64,000 nt of DNA, from contig NZ_WSRO01000002.1 in NCBI RefSeq assembly GCF_009769735.1, forward strand, positions 1,922,001 through 1,986,000. Reading direction: 5' to 3'. Position numbers and translations under genes: made by a program. The notes below the pieces were generated by a model. The model searched no databases. It was given only the letters and a program-made list of their open reading frames with translations, and had not been told where the DNA came from. This stretch comes from Streptomyces sp. BA2 (GTDB lineage Bacteria > Actinomycetota > Actinomycetes > Streptomycetales > Streptomycetaceae). Below are positions 8,327 through 16,069 of this stretch, in pieces (position 1 is the first letter of the stretch; the number at the start of each line of letters is the position of its first letter).

Positions 8327-8719
8327 TCAGGCGGCTCCGAACAGCTCGAGCAGCTCCGTCTTGGCGAACATCCTGGCGGTGTCCACCGCCGACGGCGTGC
8401 CCGCGGCAGGATCCGCGCCTCCGTCGAGCAGCGCCCGGATCACGGCGTCCTCGCCCTTGAAGACGGCGCCCGCGAGCGGAGTCTGCCCCCGGTCGTTGGC
8501 ACGGTTGGCGTCACCGCCCCGCTCCAGGAGGGCGCGGACGGCGTCCGCGTGGCCGTGGTAGGCGGCGAGCATCACGAGCGAGTCGCCGCTGTCGTTCGTG
8601 AGGTTGGCCGGAACGCCGGCGTCCACGTACGCGGCGAGGGCCGCGGTGTCGCCCTGGCGCGCCAGATCGAAGATCTTGGTCGCCAGCTCCACGACTTCCG
8701 GGTCGGGGGCTTCGCTCAT
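8327..8719 (-). CDS. Ankyrin-repeat protein
   Basis: The 130-residue protein has about three ankyrin repeats: helices following GDSLVMLAAYHGHADAV, RGQTPLAGAVFKGEDAV and a C-terminal partial repeat. Such small ankyrin proteins are binding modules with no enzymatic site. The ATG at 8719 (MSEAPDPE) is preferred over upstream in-frame starts because the conserved fold begins there and AAAGG precedes it. It is encoded upstream of the HEAT-repeat gene on the same strand, suggesting shared expression. Partner and function are unknown. Confidence 0.85.
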   Translation of the reverse strand: MSEAPDPEVVELATKIFDLARQGDTAALAAYVDAGVPANLTNDSGDSLVMLAAYHGHADAVRALLERGGDANRANDRGQTPLAGAVFKGEDAVIRALLDGGADPAAGTPSAVDTARMFAKTELLELFGAA

Positions 8720-8911
8720 GGACCAGACCGCCTTTCGACTGCGGGGTGACTCGGAGGGGCCGTACGGCGCCGAGTGCAGCCGTACGAGTGAATCGACAGG
8801 GTACTGCCCGTCCGGGTACATGACGGGGCGCGCCCGCGGCAAAGATCACGGAGGCACCCGGACGCTCTTCGAACCCGCGCTCGGACGGCCAAGGAAGCCT
8901 CCACCATTCGA

Positions 8912-8932
8912 GGGAAATTCAGGAAAATTCCC
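8912..8932. promoter_or_regulatory. A-rich inverted repeat in the 8720-9017 gap
   Basis: Between the divergent ankyrin (start 8719) and membrane-protein (start 9018) genes, GGGAA at 8912-8916 is mirrored by TTCCC at 8928-8932 around an AT-rich core. The following stretch to 8965 is the most AT-rich of the gap and is the likely promoter region, though no clean -35/-10 pair stands out. The rest of the 298-base gap holds no recognisable feature. Confidence 0.35.
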
Positions 8933-9017
8933 CCATTTGCACCTTTTATCGTATGGATACATGCTGTGAACCTGGAACAACTCATGGTGACTGTCCCCAC
9001 CAACCAGGAGAACCGTC

Positions 9018-9212
9018 ATGATCCTTTCCATCTCGGGCGTCGTGCTGCTCGGCATCATCGTCTTCCTGTTCTTCCGCAAGGACGGCCTCAAGGCGTCCCA
9101 CGCGGTGGTCTGCGCACTCTTCGGCTTCTTCATGGCGGGCACCGCAATCGCTCCGAGCATCAAGGCCGGCAGCGCGAGCCTGGCGAGCCTCCTCGGCGGG
9201 ATCAAGTTCTGA
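9018..9212 (+). CDS. Small two-helix membrane protein
   Basis: The 64-residue protein has a hydrophobic segment at about residues 3-20 (ending in FLFFRKD) and a second at about 28-46, with a short polar tail. A good AGGAG lies before the ATG. It sits 45 bases upstream of an FtsK-like ATPase in the same direction, and the pair looks like one operon. Small membrane proteins paired with FtsK/TraB-like ATPases are also seen in Streptomyces conjugation loci, but no other transfer gene is present. Function unknown. Confidence 0.8.
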   Translation: MILSISGVVLLGIIVFLFFRKDGLKASHAVVCALFGFFMAGTAIAPSIKAGSASLASLLGGIKF

Positions 9213-9257
9213 CGCCTCCTCCCCCCTGTCGTACGTCCGCACCACCTGGAGACTGAC

Positions 9258-10877
9258 GTGGCCCGGCGCCCCCTCCCCCGCATCCTGAGCAACGGCACCG
9301 CCTCGATCGCCCGGAGCCGGGAGTTCGCACGGTCGGCCGCCGACAGCGCCACCGACGTCCTCCACCCGCTGATCACGATCACTCGTGGACTGCGCCGGCT
9401 GGCAGTGGCCGGGCGGCGCAAGTGGGCCGACACCCCCAAGGACAAGCGCGGCCCGCTGATGTTCCTCGTGGCCTCCGTCGTCCTGGTCGTGGCCCTCATG
9501 CCGTACGGTCCACTGCTCGCCGCCATCTGCCTGATGGCGGCCGCCGCGTGGACCGGCAGGGAACGGACGGAGCCCGCGCCCACGGGCCCCGACGAGGCAC
9601 AGACCCAGCGCCTGCAGTCCCTCTACGAAGCGCTCGTGCCGTACTTCTCCGTCCCCGAGGACCCGGCGCCGCTCTTCGCGCACGGTGGCGAGTGGGACAA
9701 GGCCCTCACGTCGTACGAGTTCGACGACGACGGACGTGTCTCCCATCTGGTGGTGCGCTACCCCGCGTACTTCACGGACGGCGAGGCCGAATCCCGTACG
9801 CGGATCGAGCAGTTGCTGCACGCCAAGTCGGGGCGCGGCCGTGAGTACCACTTCGAGTGGGACGAGGAGGGCAACCAGCTCACGGTGCACGTGCTGCCCC
9901 CGCTGCCCACCGACATCGCGGCCCAGCGGTTCGTCACCGCCCCCGGCGAGACCGTGCTCGGCTTCACCGACCCCACCGGCGTCCAGCGCACCCTCCCCGT
10001 GGCGGACGGCGACGCACAGCGCGACGTGCCCCCCGTCGTCTGGCGCACCGGCCCCCGCTCCACCGAACCGCACCTCCTGGTGGTCGGCGAACCCGGCAGC
10101 GGCACCACCACCCTGCTGCGCTCCATCGCCCTCCAGGCCCTCCTGCACGGCGACGTCCTGATCGTCGAGGGCAGCGGCATCGGCGACTACGCCTGCCTGA
10201 CCGGACGTGACGGCGTCCTGGCCATCGAGTGCGGACTCGCCGGGGCCCTGGCCAGCCTGGAGTGGGCGGCGCACGAGACGGAGCGCCGCCTGATCTCCGC
10301 CAACCGCGCCCGGCAGGCGGGCCACCCCGCCCCGGAGGACACGAAGCGCCCCCTGTGGATCCTCATGGACCGCCCCAGCGTGCTCGGTCACCTCGCGGCG
10401 GCGGACGGCCGCAAGGACCCTCAGTCGCTGCTCCAGGTGCCGCTGCGGCACGGCAGGGCGGCCAATGTCACGGTCGTCGTGGCCGACCAGTTCGACAGCC
10501 TGGACTCCCTGAGCGACCCCGTGCGCCAGCACACACGCGCGCGCGTGGTCCTAGGCCCCACGACGCTCGACCAGGTCGAGGACATCCTCGGGGTGCCGCC
10601 GCGCACGACGCCCACGTCCGACGTCCCGCCCGGCCGCGGCTACGCCCGGCTCGGCACGGGCCCGGTGCACCGGCTCCAGGTGCCCGCCACGCCCGATCCG
10701 TACGACGACGCGACGAGCGAGGCGCACCGGCAGGCGGTGACGGAGCTGCTGCCCGCGCGGAGCACCCCCGCCGACGCCGGAACGGGCACAGAGGTCGCCC
10801 CCGATGCCGATGCCGAAGCCGACACCGCGGCGACGAAACCGGGCCCGCAACCGGAGCCCGTGCCCGCCGAAGGCTGA
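9258..10877 (+). CDS. FtsK/TraB-like membrane ATPase with degenerate Walker A
   Basis: The 539-residue protein has two hydrophobic segments around residues 70-95, a middle domain, then an FtsK/SpoIIIE-type ATPase region. The P-loop at 277-285 reads GEPGSGTTT, so threonine 283 replaces the lysine needed for normal ATP binding; a Walker-B-like LWILMD follows. The C-terminal 50 residues are Ala/Pro/Asp-rich and disordered. GTG at 9258 has GGAG upstream. It follows a small membrane protein gene and converges on yczR. It may be an inactive or regulatory relative of DNA translocases; no transfer genes or attachment sites accompany it. Confidence 0.8.
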   Translation: MARRPLPRILSNGTASIARSREFARSAADSATDVLHPLITITRGLRRLAVAGRRKWADTPKDKRGPLMFLVASVVLVVALMPYGPLLAAICLMAAAAWTGRERTEPAPTGPDEAQTQRLQSLYEALVPYFSVPEDPAPLFAHGGEWDKALTSYEFDDDGRVSHLVVRYPAYFTDGEAESRTRIEQLLHAKSGRGREYHFEWDEEGNQLTVHVLPPLPTDIAAQRFVTAPGETVLGFTDPTGVQRTLPVADGDAQRDVPPVVWRTGPRSTEPHLLVVGEPGSGTTTLLRSIALQALLHGDVLIVEGSGIGDYACLTGRDGVLAIECGLAGALASLEWAAHETERRLISANRARQAGHPAPEDTKRPLWILMDRPSVLGHLAAADGRKDPQSLLQVPLRHGRAANVTVVVADQFDSLDSLSDPVRQHTRARVVLGPTTLDQVEDILGVPPRTTPTSDVPPGRGYARLGTGPVHRLQVPATPDPYDDATSEAHRQAVTELLPARSTPADAGTGTEVAPDADAEADTAATKPGPQPEPVPAEG

Positions 10878-10915
10878 CGCCTCCCGTAAGCCTGGGCGCC
10901 TCCCGTAAGCCCGGG
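10878..10915. repeat. Two tandem 19-bp repeats filling a convergent gap
   Basis: Units 10878-10896 and 10897-10915 are identical except for one base (CGCCTCCCGTAAGCC followed by TGGG or CGGG). They begin at the first base after the ATPase stop and end three bases before the yczR stop, so they make up nearly the whole intergenic region. Confidence 0.9.
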
Positions 10916-10918
10916 CGC

Positions 10919-12418
10919 TCAGGCCACGAAGGCCCTCGGCGTCTCCACGCCCGCACCGGCCCCTGTCTCCACCAGACGCGCGGCCGCGGCCAGGCGCACC
11001 GCCGCCTCTTCGGCCACCGCGCCTCCCACGGTGAACGGCAGCCGCACATACCCCTCGAAGGCTCCGTCCACGCCGAAGCGCGGCCCTGACGGGACCCTGA
11101 CCCCCACCCGCTCGCCCACCTCGGCGAGGCGGGAGCCGGAGAGGCCGCCCGCGCGCGCCCACAGGGTGAGGCCGCCCGCCGGTACCGCGAACTCCCAGCC
11201 GGGCAACTCGCGGCGGACGGCGGCGACCAACGCGTCGCGGTTCTCGCGGGCCTGGGCCCTGCGCACCTGCACGGCCGACTCCCAGCCGCCGGTGCTCAGG
11301 AGCCAGTTCACGGCCAGCTGTTCCAGTACGGGGGTGCCCAGGTCGGCGTACGCGCGCGCCGAGATCAGGCTGCGGATCACGTCGGGCGCGGCCCGCACCC
11401 AGCCGATGCGCATGCCCGCCCAGAAGGCCTTGCTGGCCGAGCCGACGGTGATGACGGTCGAGCCCGCGGGGTCGAAGCCGCAGACGGGGCGCGGCATCGT
11501 CAGGTCGTCGTCGAGCTGAAGCTCGATCATGGTCTCGTCGACGACGAGGACCGTTCCCGCGGAGCGCGCGGCGTCGACGAGCTTGCGCCTCTGGTCCTCG
11601 TCGGCGAGCGCGCCCGTGGGGTTGTGGAAGTCCGCGACCACGTAGGCGAGCCGGGGCGCCGCGTCGCGCAGCACCTGCCGCCAGCGGTCCATGTCCCAGC
11701 CTTCGAGCCCCTCGGACATGGCGACGGGGACCAGGCGGGCGCCCGTCTCGCGCATGAGCTGGAGGATGTTGGCGTACGACGGGGACTCGACCGCGATGCG
11801 TTCGCCGCGCGGTGCGAACAGGTGGCAGATCGCGTCGATGGCGCCCATCGCGCCGGTCGTGACCATGATCTGTTCGGGCATCGTCGGGATGCCGCGTGCG
11901 GTGTAGCGCTCGGCGAGCATCTGGCGCAGCGCGGGCAGCCCTGCCGGGAAGTCGCCGTGCGTGTGCGCGTACGGAGGCAGTTCCTCCAGGGCGCCCTGGA
12001 CGGCGCGGGTGAGCCAGGGCTCCGGGGCGGGCAGTGCCGCGCAGCCCAGGTCGATCATGGAGCCGAGCGCCTCGGGCGGCAGGGGTTCAAGGCCGCGCGC
12101 GGGCAGGGGGTTGCCGGCCGGGACTGCGGTCCAACTGCCCGCTCCCCTGCGGGACTCCAGGAAGCCTTCGGCGCGCAGCGCTTCGTACGCGGCCGCGACC
12201 GTGGTCCGGCTGACGACGAGGGAGGCGGCCAGTTCGCGCTCGGCGGGCAGCCGCGCGGCGACCGGGACGCGGCCTTCGAGGACGAGCATGCGGATGCCGT
12301 CGGCGAGGGCGCGGTAGGCGGGCGGGCGGCGCGTGCCGGGGCCCGCGGGGCGCGTCTGCTGAGAGGTGAGCAGCCGGGCGAGCTGTGTCGAGCCCACCGC
12401 CGAAGTCCACTGAGCCAT
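10919..12418 (-). CDS. yczR: MocR-type regulator (GntR HTH fused to aminotransferase fold), YczR-like
   Basis: The 499-residue protein has an N-terminal GntR winged helix (about residues 33-97, including RLPAERELAASLVVSRTTV) joined to a fold-type I aminotransferase domain. The PLP site is intact: HNPTG at 265-269, Asp in VVDET, and Schiff-base lysine K330 in SASKAFWAGMRIGW. Such MocR proteins are usually PLP- or amino-acid-responsive regulators of the adjacent divergent gene. Here that neighbour is yczE, the conserved YczR-YczE pairing. AGGAAGG lies upstream of the ATG. Likely autoregulated from the shared intergenic region. Confidence 0.9.
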   Translation of the reverse strand: MAQWTSAVGSTQLARLLTSQQTRPAGPGTRRPPAYRALADGIRMLVLEGRVPVAARLPAERELAASLVVSRTTVAAAYEALRAEGFLESRRGAGSWTAVPAGNPLPARGLEPLPPEALGSMIDLGCAALPAPEPWLTRAVQGALEELPPYAHTHGDFPAGLPALRQMLAERYTARGIPTMPEQIMVTTGAMGAIDAICHLFAPRGERIAVESPSYANILQLMRETGARLVPVAMSEGLEGWDMDRWRQVLRDAAPRLAYVVADFHNPTGALADEDQRRKLVDAARSAGTVLVVDETMIELQLDDDLTMPRPVCGFDPAGSTVITVGSASKAFWAGMRIGWVRAAPDVIRSLISARAYADLGTPVLEQLAVNWLLSTGGWESAVQVRRAQARENRDALVAAVRRELPGWEFAVPAGGLTLWARAGGLSGSRLAEVGERVGVRVPSGPRFGVDGAFEGYVRLPFTVGGAVAEEAAVRLAAAARLVETGAGAGVETPRAFVA

Positions 12419-12442
12419 GATTCCCAGTCCACCTTCCTGGAA

Positions 12443-12459
12443 TTGGCCATGGTTGGCAT
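12443..12459. promoter_or_regulatory. Candidate YczR operator: TTGGC direct repeats
   Basis: The 100-base gap between yczR and yczE holds two direct repeats, TTGGCCAT (12443-12450) and TTGGCAT (12453-12459), ten bases apart, about one helical turn. MocR regulators commonly bind direct repeats in the divergent promoter. The assignment is inference from position and pattern. Confidence 0.45.
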
Positions 12460-12518
12460 CCCTTTACGAGCCACAGAGTGTCATGCGTCAGGCCACTACC
12501 ACCAGCAGGGGGGACCTC

Positions 12519-13175
12519 TTGTCCACGACGAAGCCACACCTCACACGTCGGCTCATCCAGCTGTACGTCGGCCTGACGCTCTACGGCGCGAGCTCCGGGC
12601 TCCTGGTGGTGGCCGGGCTCGGCCTCGAACCGTGGAACGTGCTGCATCAGGGCCTCGCCGAGCTGACGGGGATGTCCATCGGCGTCGTCTCGATCTTCAT
12701 CGGCGCCGCGGTGCTTCTCCTGTGGATCCCGCTGCGGCAGCGCCCCGGCCTGGGCACCGTCTCCAACGTCTTCGTCGTCGGCCTGGCCATGGACGGCACC
12801 CTCGCGCTGATGCCGGACGTGCACGCGCTCGGCGGCCGCATCCCGCTCCTCGTGGCGGGGATCGTCCTGAACGGCGTGGCGACCGGGCTCTACATCGCGG
12901 CGAAGTTCGGGCCAGGCCCCCGGGACGGCCTGATGACGGGCCTTCATCAGCGCACCGGCCGCTCGATCCGGATGATGCGGACGCTGGTCGAGGTGGCCGT
13001 GGTCGCCACCGGCTTCGCGTTCGGCGGCACGGTGGGCATCGGTACGGTCCTGTACGCGCTGGCGATCGGCCCGCTGGCCCAGTTCTTCCTGCGCTTCTTC
13101 GCCGTCCCCGCTCCATCCGGGGGAGGCGTCGTGGCTGCCGGCGGTCAACCGGAGCAGGCGATACTGCAGCGGTGA
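12519..13175 (+). CDS. yczE: YczE-family integral membrane protein
   Basis: The 218-residue protein has about five or six hydrophobic helices and the family segments GLGLEPWNVLHQG and GPGPRDGLMTGL. The TTG at 12519 is chosen because AGGGGGG lies just upstream and the length then matches Bacillus YczE (about 215 residues); an ATG at 12483 is an alternative. It is divergent from its presumed regulator yczR, and its stop overlaps the GTG of the glycerophosphodiesterase gene. The biochemical role of YczE is unknown; it was linked to lipopeptide production in Bacillus. Confidence 0.88.
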   Translation: MSTTKPHLTRRLIQLYVGLTLYGASSGLLVVAGLGLEPWNVLHQGLAELTGMSIGVVSIFIGAAVLLLWIPLRQRPGLGTVSNVFVVGLAMDGTLALMPDVHALGGRIPLLVAGIVLNGVATGLYIAAKFGPGPRDGLMTGLHQRTGRSIRMMRTLVEVAVVATGFAFGGTVGIGTVLYALAIGPLAQFFLRFFAVPAPSGGGVVAAGGQPEQAILQR

Positions 13176-13939
13176 CCACGCGCGTACGCCATCCCTATCT
13201 CGACCATCCCGGCCCGCTCGCCTTCGCCCATCGCGGCGGGGCGGCGGACGGCCTGGAGAACACCGCCGCCGCGTTCCGGCGCGCGGTCGGCCTGGGGTAC
13301 CGCTACATCGAGACGGATGTGCACGCCACGTCGGACGGCCGCCTCGTGGCCTTCCACGACGCGACGCTCGACCGGGTGACGGACGCGGCCGGGCAGATCG
13401 CCGACCTCCCGTGGAGCGCCGTGCGCCACGCGCGCGTGGCGGGCAGTGAGCCGGTGCCCCTCTTCGAAGAGCTCCTGGAGTCCTTCCCCGACGCCCGCTG
13501 GAACGTGGACGTCAAGGCCGAGCCCGCCCTGCTCCCGCTCATGGACCTGCTGCGCCGCACCGGTGCCTGGGACCGCGTGTGCGTCGGCTCGTTCTCCGAG
13601 GCTCGTGTGGCAAGGGCACAGCGGCTCGCAGGCCCGCGACTCGCCACCTCGTTCGGCACGCGCGGCGTGGCGGCCCTGCGGCTGAACTCGTACGGCGTCC
13701 CCGCCGTCGTGCGCCGCTCCGCGGTGTGCGCGCAGGTGCCCGAGACGCACGGCGCGATCAGGGTGGTGGACCACCGCTTCGTCCGCGCGGCCCACGCGCG
13801 CGGGCTTCAGGTGCACGTGTGGACGGTCAACGACGCCGAACGCATGGCCGCTCTTCTCGACCTCGGTGTAGATGGCATCATCTCTGATCACATCGAGACG
13901 CTGCGCGAAGTGCTGAAGGACCGGGGAGCCTGGGCCTGA
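13172..13939 (+). CDS. Glycerophosphodiester phosphodiesterase
   Basis: The 255-residue GDPD-family enzyme hydrolyses glycerophosphodiesters to glycerol-3-phosphate and an alcohol. The catalytic HRGG appears near residue 17, followed by ENT, the metal ligands in ETDVHATSDG, the second histidine in FHD, and the C-terminal VWTVND. No signal peptide is present, so it is predicted cytoplasmic. GTG at 13172 overlaps the yczE stop. From memory this gene lies near rbpA in S. coelicolor too. Confidence 0.92.
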   Translation: MTTRVRHPYLDHPGPLAFAHRGGAADGLENTAAAFRRAVGLGYRYIETDVHATSDGRLVAFHDATLDRVTDAAGQIADLPWSAVRHARVAGSEPVPLFEELLESFPDARWNVDVKAEPALLPLMDLLRRTGAWDRVCVGSFSEARVARAQRLAGPRLATSFGTRGVAALRLNSYGVPAVVRRSAVCAQVPETHGAIRVVDHRFVRAAHARGLQVHVWTVNDAERMAALLDLGVDGIISDHIETLREVLKDRGAWA

Positions 13940-13987
13940 CCGCCTCCGGGGCGGCAGCGGACCACGGGGACCAGCGAGGGGGCACGG

Positions 13988-15340
13988 GTGGGCACCGACA
14001 CCGTGCGGGCAGTGCCACCGGCCGACGAGAGCGCCGCCGGGCGACGGCGGGAGCAGCGCGGCTGGTACGTCTACGACTGGGCGTGCTCGGTCTACTCGAC
14101 GAGCGTCCTGACGGTGTTCCTCGGCCCGTATCTGACGGAGATCGCCAAGTCGGCCGCGGACGGCGACGGATACGTCCACCCGCTGGGCATCCCGGTCAGT
14201 GCCGGGTCCTTCTTCGCGTACGCGGTGTCGGCGTCGGTGATCGTGTCGGTCTTCGTCATGCCCCTCGCGGGCGCCGCGGCCGACCGCACGGGCCGCAAGA
14301 AGCCGCTGCTCGCGGTGGCCGCCTATCTGGGGGCCGCGGCGACGGCGTGCATGTTCTTCCTGGACGGCGACCGCTATCTCCTCGGCGGCTTCCTGCTGAT
14401 CGTCGCCAATGCCTCGCTCGCCGTCTCGATGGTGCTCTACAACGCCTATTTGCCGCAGATCGCCCCTCCACAGGAGCGTGACGCGGTCTCCTCGCGCGGC
14501 TGGGCGTTCGGCTACGCGGCGGGCGCGCTGGTCCTGGTGGCGAACCTGGTCCTGTTCCTGGCCCATGACACCTTCGGTGTCTCGGAGTCGACCGCCGTGC
14601 GCATCTGCCTGGCGTCGGCGGGCGTGTGGTGGGGCGCTTTCACCCTCGTACCGCTGCGGCGGCTGCGTGACCGCAAGGCGCCGCCTTCGGAGACGTCGGC
14701 CCGCGGCTGGCGGCAGCTGGCGTCGACCGTGCGCGACATGCGCCGCCATCCGCACACGCTGTCCTTCCTGCTCGCCTATCTCGTCTACAACGACGGCGTG
14801 CAGACCGTGATCTCCCAGGCGTCCGTGTACGGCTCCGAAGAGCTAGGCCTGGACCAGTCCACGCTGATCGTCGCGGTCCTCCTGGTCCAGGTGCTCGCGG
14901 TGGCGGGGGCGCTCGCCATGGGGCGCCTCGCACGGACGTACGGCGCCAAGCGCACCATCCTCGGCTCGCTCGTCGCGTGGACGGTGACGATCGGGGCCGG
15001 GTTCTTCCTGCCCGCGGGCGCACCGGTGTGGTTCTTCGTGCTCGCCGCGGGGATCGGTCTGGTGCTCGGCGGTTCGCAGGCGCTCTCGCGGTCACTGTTC
15101 TCGCATCTGGTGCCCGCGGGCAAGGAGGCCGAGTACTTCTCCGCGTACGAGATCAGTGATCGCGGCATGGCCTGGCTCGGGCCGCTGATCTTCGGCCTGA
15201 CGTACCAGCTCACGGGGAGCTACCGGGACGCGATCGTCTCGCTCGTGGCCTTCTTCGTGATCGGTTTCGTGCTGCTCGCGCGGGTACCCGTACGGCGTGC
15301 GATCCGCGACGCGGAAAATCCCGTACCCGCCAGGATTTAG
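13988..15340 (+). CDS. MFS transporter of the UMF1/Atg22-like group
   Basis: The 450-residue, roughly twelve-helix permease has the start typical of this group (RGWYVYDWACSVYSTSVLTVFLGPYL), an MFS signature loop AADRTGRKKPLL, and a long central loop before helix 7. The family includes vacuolar amino-acid effluxers and uncharacterised bacterial exporters; the substrate here is unknown. GTG at 13988 follows a GAGGGGG ribosome-binding site. It lies 48 bases after the glycerophosphodiesterase and upstream of the separate rbpA promoter region. Confidence 0.88.
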   Translation: MGTDTVRAVPPADESAAGRRREQRGWYVYDWACSVYSTSVLTVFLGPYLTEIAKSAADGDGYVHPLGIPVSAGSFFAYAVSASVIVSVFVMPLAGAAADRTGRKKPLLAVAAYLGAAATACMFFLDGDRYLLGGFLLIVANASLAVSMVLYNAYLPQIAPPQERDAVSSRGWAFGYAAGALVLVANLVLFLAHDTFGVSESTAVRICLASAGVWWGAFTLVPLRRLRDRKAPPSETSARGWRQLASTVRDMRRHPHTLSFLLAYLVYNDGVQTVISQASVYGSEELGLDQSTLIVAVLLVQVLAVAGALAMGRLARTYGAKRTILGSLVAWTVTIGAGFFLPAGAPVWFFVLAAGIGLVLGGSQALSRSLFSHLVPAGKEAEYFSAYEISDRGMAWLGPLIFGLTYQLTGSYRDAIVSLVAFFVIGFVLLARVPVRRAIRDAENPVPARI

Positions 15341-15426
15341 CAACTGAAGCCAAAGGGCGGTAGTGTACGCGTTTGGCCTACCAGGCGGACCGTTACTGCG
15401 CGCTGGAGATTCAGAATCGCTGGGTG

Positions 15427-15444
15427 ACATCTGCTAGCAGATGT
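15427..15444. promoter_or_regulatory. Perfect 18-bp palindrome upstream of rbpA
   Basis: ACATCTGCTAGCAGATGT is perfectly self-complementary and lies 66 bases before the -35 of the sigma-R promoter. It is not GC-rich and has no U tract, so an operator for a dimeric regulator is more likely than a terminator of the upstream MFS gene. Confidence 0.6.
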
Positions 15445-15509
15445 GACAAACCGGGCGCTGGTGGGTACAACAAGGGGCGGCATACGACGGCGACGCATGA
15501 CCCTGAACG

Positions 15510-15535
15510 GGAATCTTTACCGCCGACCGGACGTT
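15510..15535 (+). promoter_or_regulatory. Sigma-R promoter of rbpA
   Basis: GGAAT at 15510-15514 and GTT at 15533-15535 are separated by exactly 18 bases, an exact match to the GGAAT-N18-GTT consensus of the thiol-stress sigma factor SigR. rbpA is an established SigR target in S. coelicolor. The start of transcription would fall near 15541, giving a leader of about 55 bases. Confidence 0.88.
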
Positions 15536-15596
15536 GACCGGATGACGACGACAGCGACACCTGTCCTGTGGGCGACAAGCCCGGGAGGCACAATTC

Positions 15597-15971
15597 ATGA
15601 GTGAGCGAGCTCTTCGCGGCACGCGCCTCGTGGTGACCAGCTACGAGACCGACCGCGGCATCGACTTGGCTCCGCGCCAGGCCGTGGAGTACGCATGCCA
15701 GAACGGACATCGATTTGAGATGCCGTTCTCGGTAGAGGCGGAAATCCCGCCGGAGTGGGAGTGCAAGGTCTGCGGGGCCCAGGCACTCCTCGTAGACGGC
15801 GACGGACCTGAAGAGAAGAAGGGCAAGCCTGCGCGTACGCACTGGGACATGCTCATGGAGCGCCGTACTCGGGAAGAACTCGAGGAGGTCCTGGAGGAGC
15901 GCCTCGCGGTTCTCCGTTCAGGAGCCATGAACATCGCGGTGCATCCGCGGGACAGCCGCAAGTCCGCCTGA
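15597..15971 (+). CDS. rbpA: RNA polymerase-binding protein RbpA
   Basis: The 124-residue protein is RbpA, which binds RNA polymerase and the principal sigma factors and stabilises open complexes. The zinc-ribbon residues C34, H38, C56 and C59 are present (YACQNGHRF and ECKVCG), followed by the basic linker and the C-terminal sigma-interaction domain (THWDMLMERRTREELEE). A strong GGGAGG precedes the ATG. It is expressed from its own SigR-type promoter and ends at a strong hairpin shared with convergent fxsA. Confidence 0.97.
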   Translation: MSERALRGTRLVVTSYETDRGIDLAPRQAVEYACQNGHRFEMPFSVEAEIPPEWECKVCGAQALLVDGDGPEEKKGKPARTHWDMLMERRTREELEEVLEERLAVLRSGAMNIAVHPRDSRKSA

Positions 15972-15993
15972 GGGCGAACTGAACAACACCGCA

Positions 15994-16038
15994 CACGAAG
16001 GCCGGGGCCACTGCTGAGCAGTGGCCCCGGCCTTCGTG
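15994..16038. terminator. Strong bidirectional terminator between rbpA and fxsA
   Basis: A perfect 21-bp stem (15994-16014 with 16018-16038, three-base loop TGA) begins 22 bases after the rbpA stop. It lies 31 bases beyond the fxsA stop on the other strand and can serve both convergent genes. Confidence 0.9.
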
Positions 16039-16069
16039 CTGTACCTGCCCTGTTCCGGCGGGCCGCCGC

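Noticed and set aside
9018..10877. A conjugative (TraB-type) integrative element
   Set aside because: There is no integrase, excisionase, rep gene, tRNA attachment site or spread gene, and the ATPase P-loop is degenerate.
11624..13939. A 771-codon open frame on the plus strand across yczR and yczE
   Set aside because: Only its last 255 codons (from GTG 13172) are real, the glycerophosphodiesterase; the rest is antisense to yczR and in another frame of yczE.
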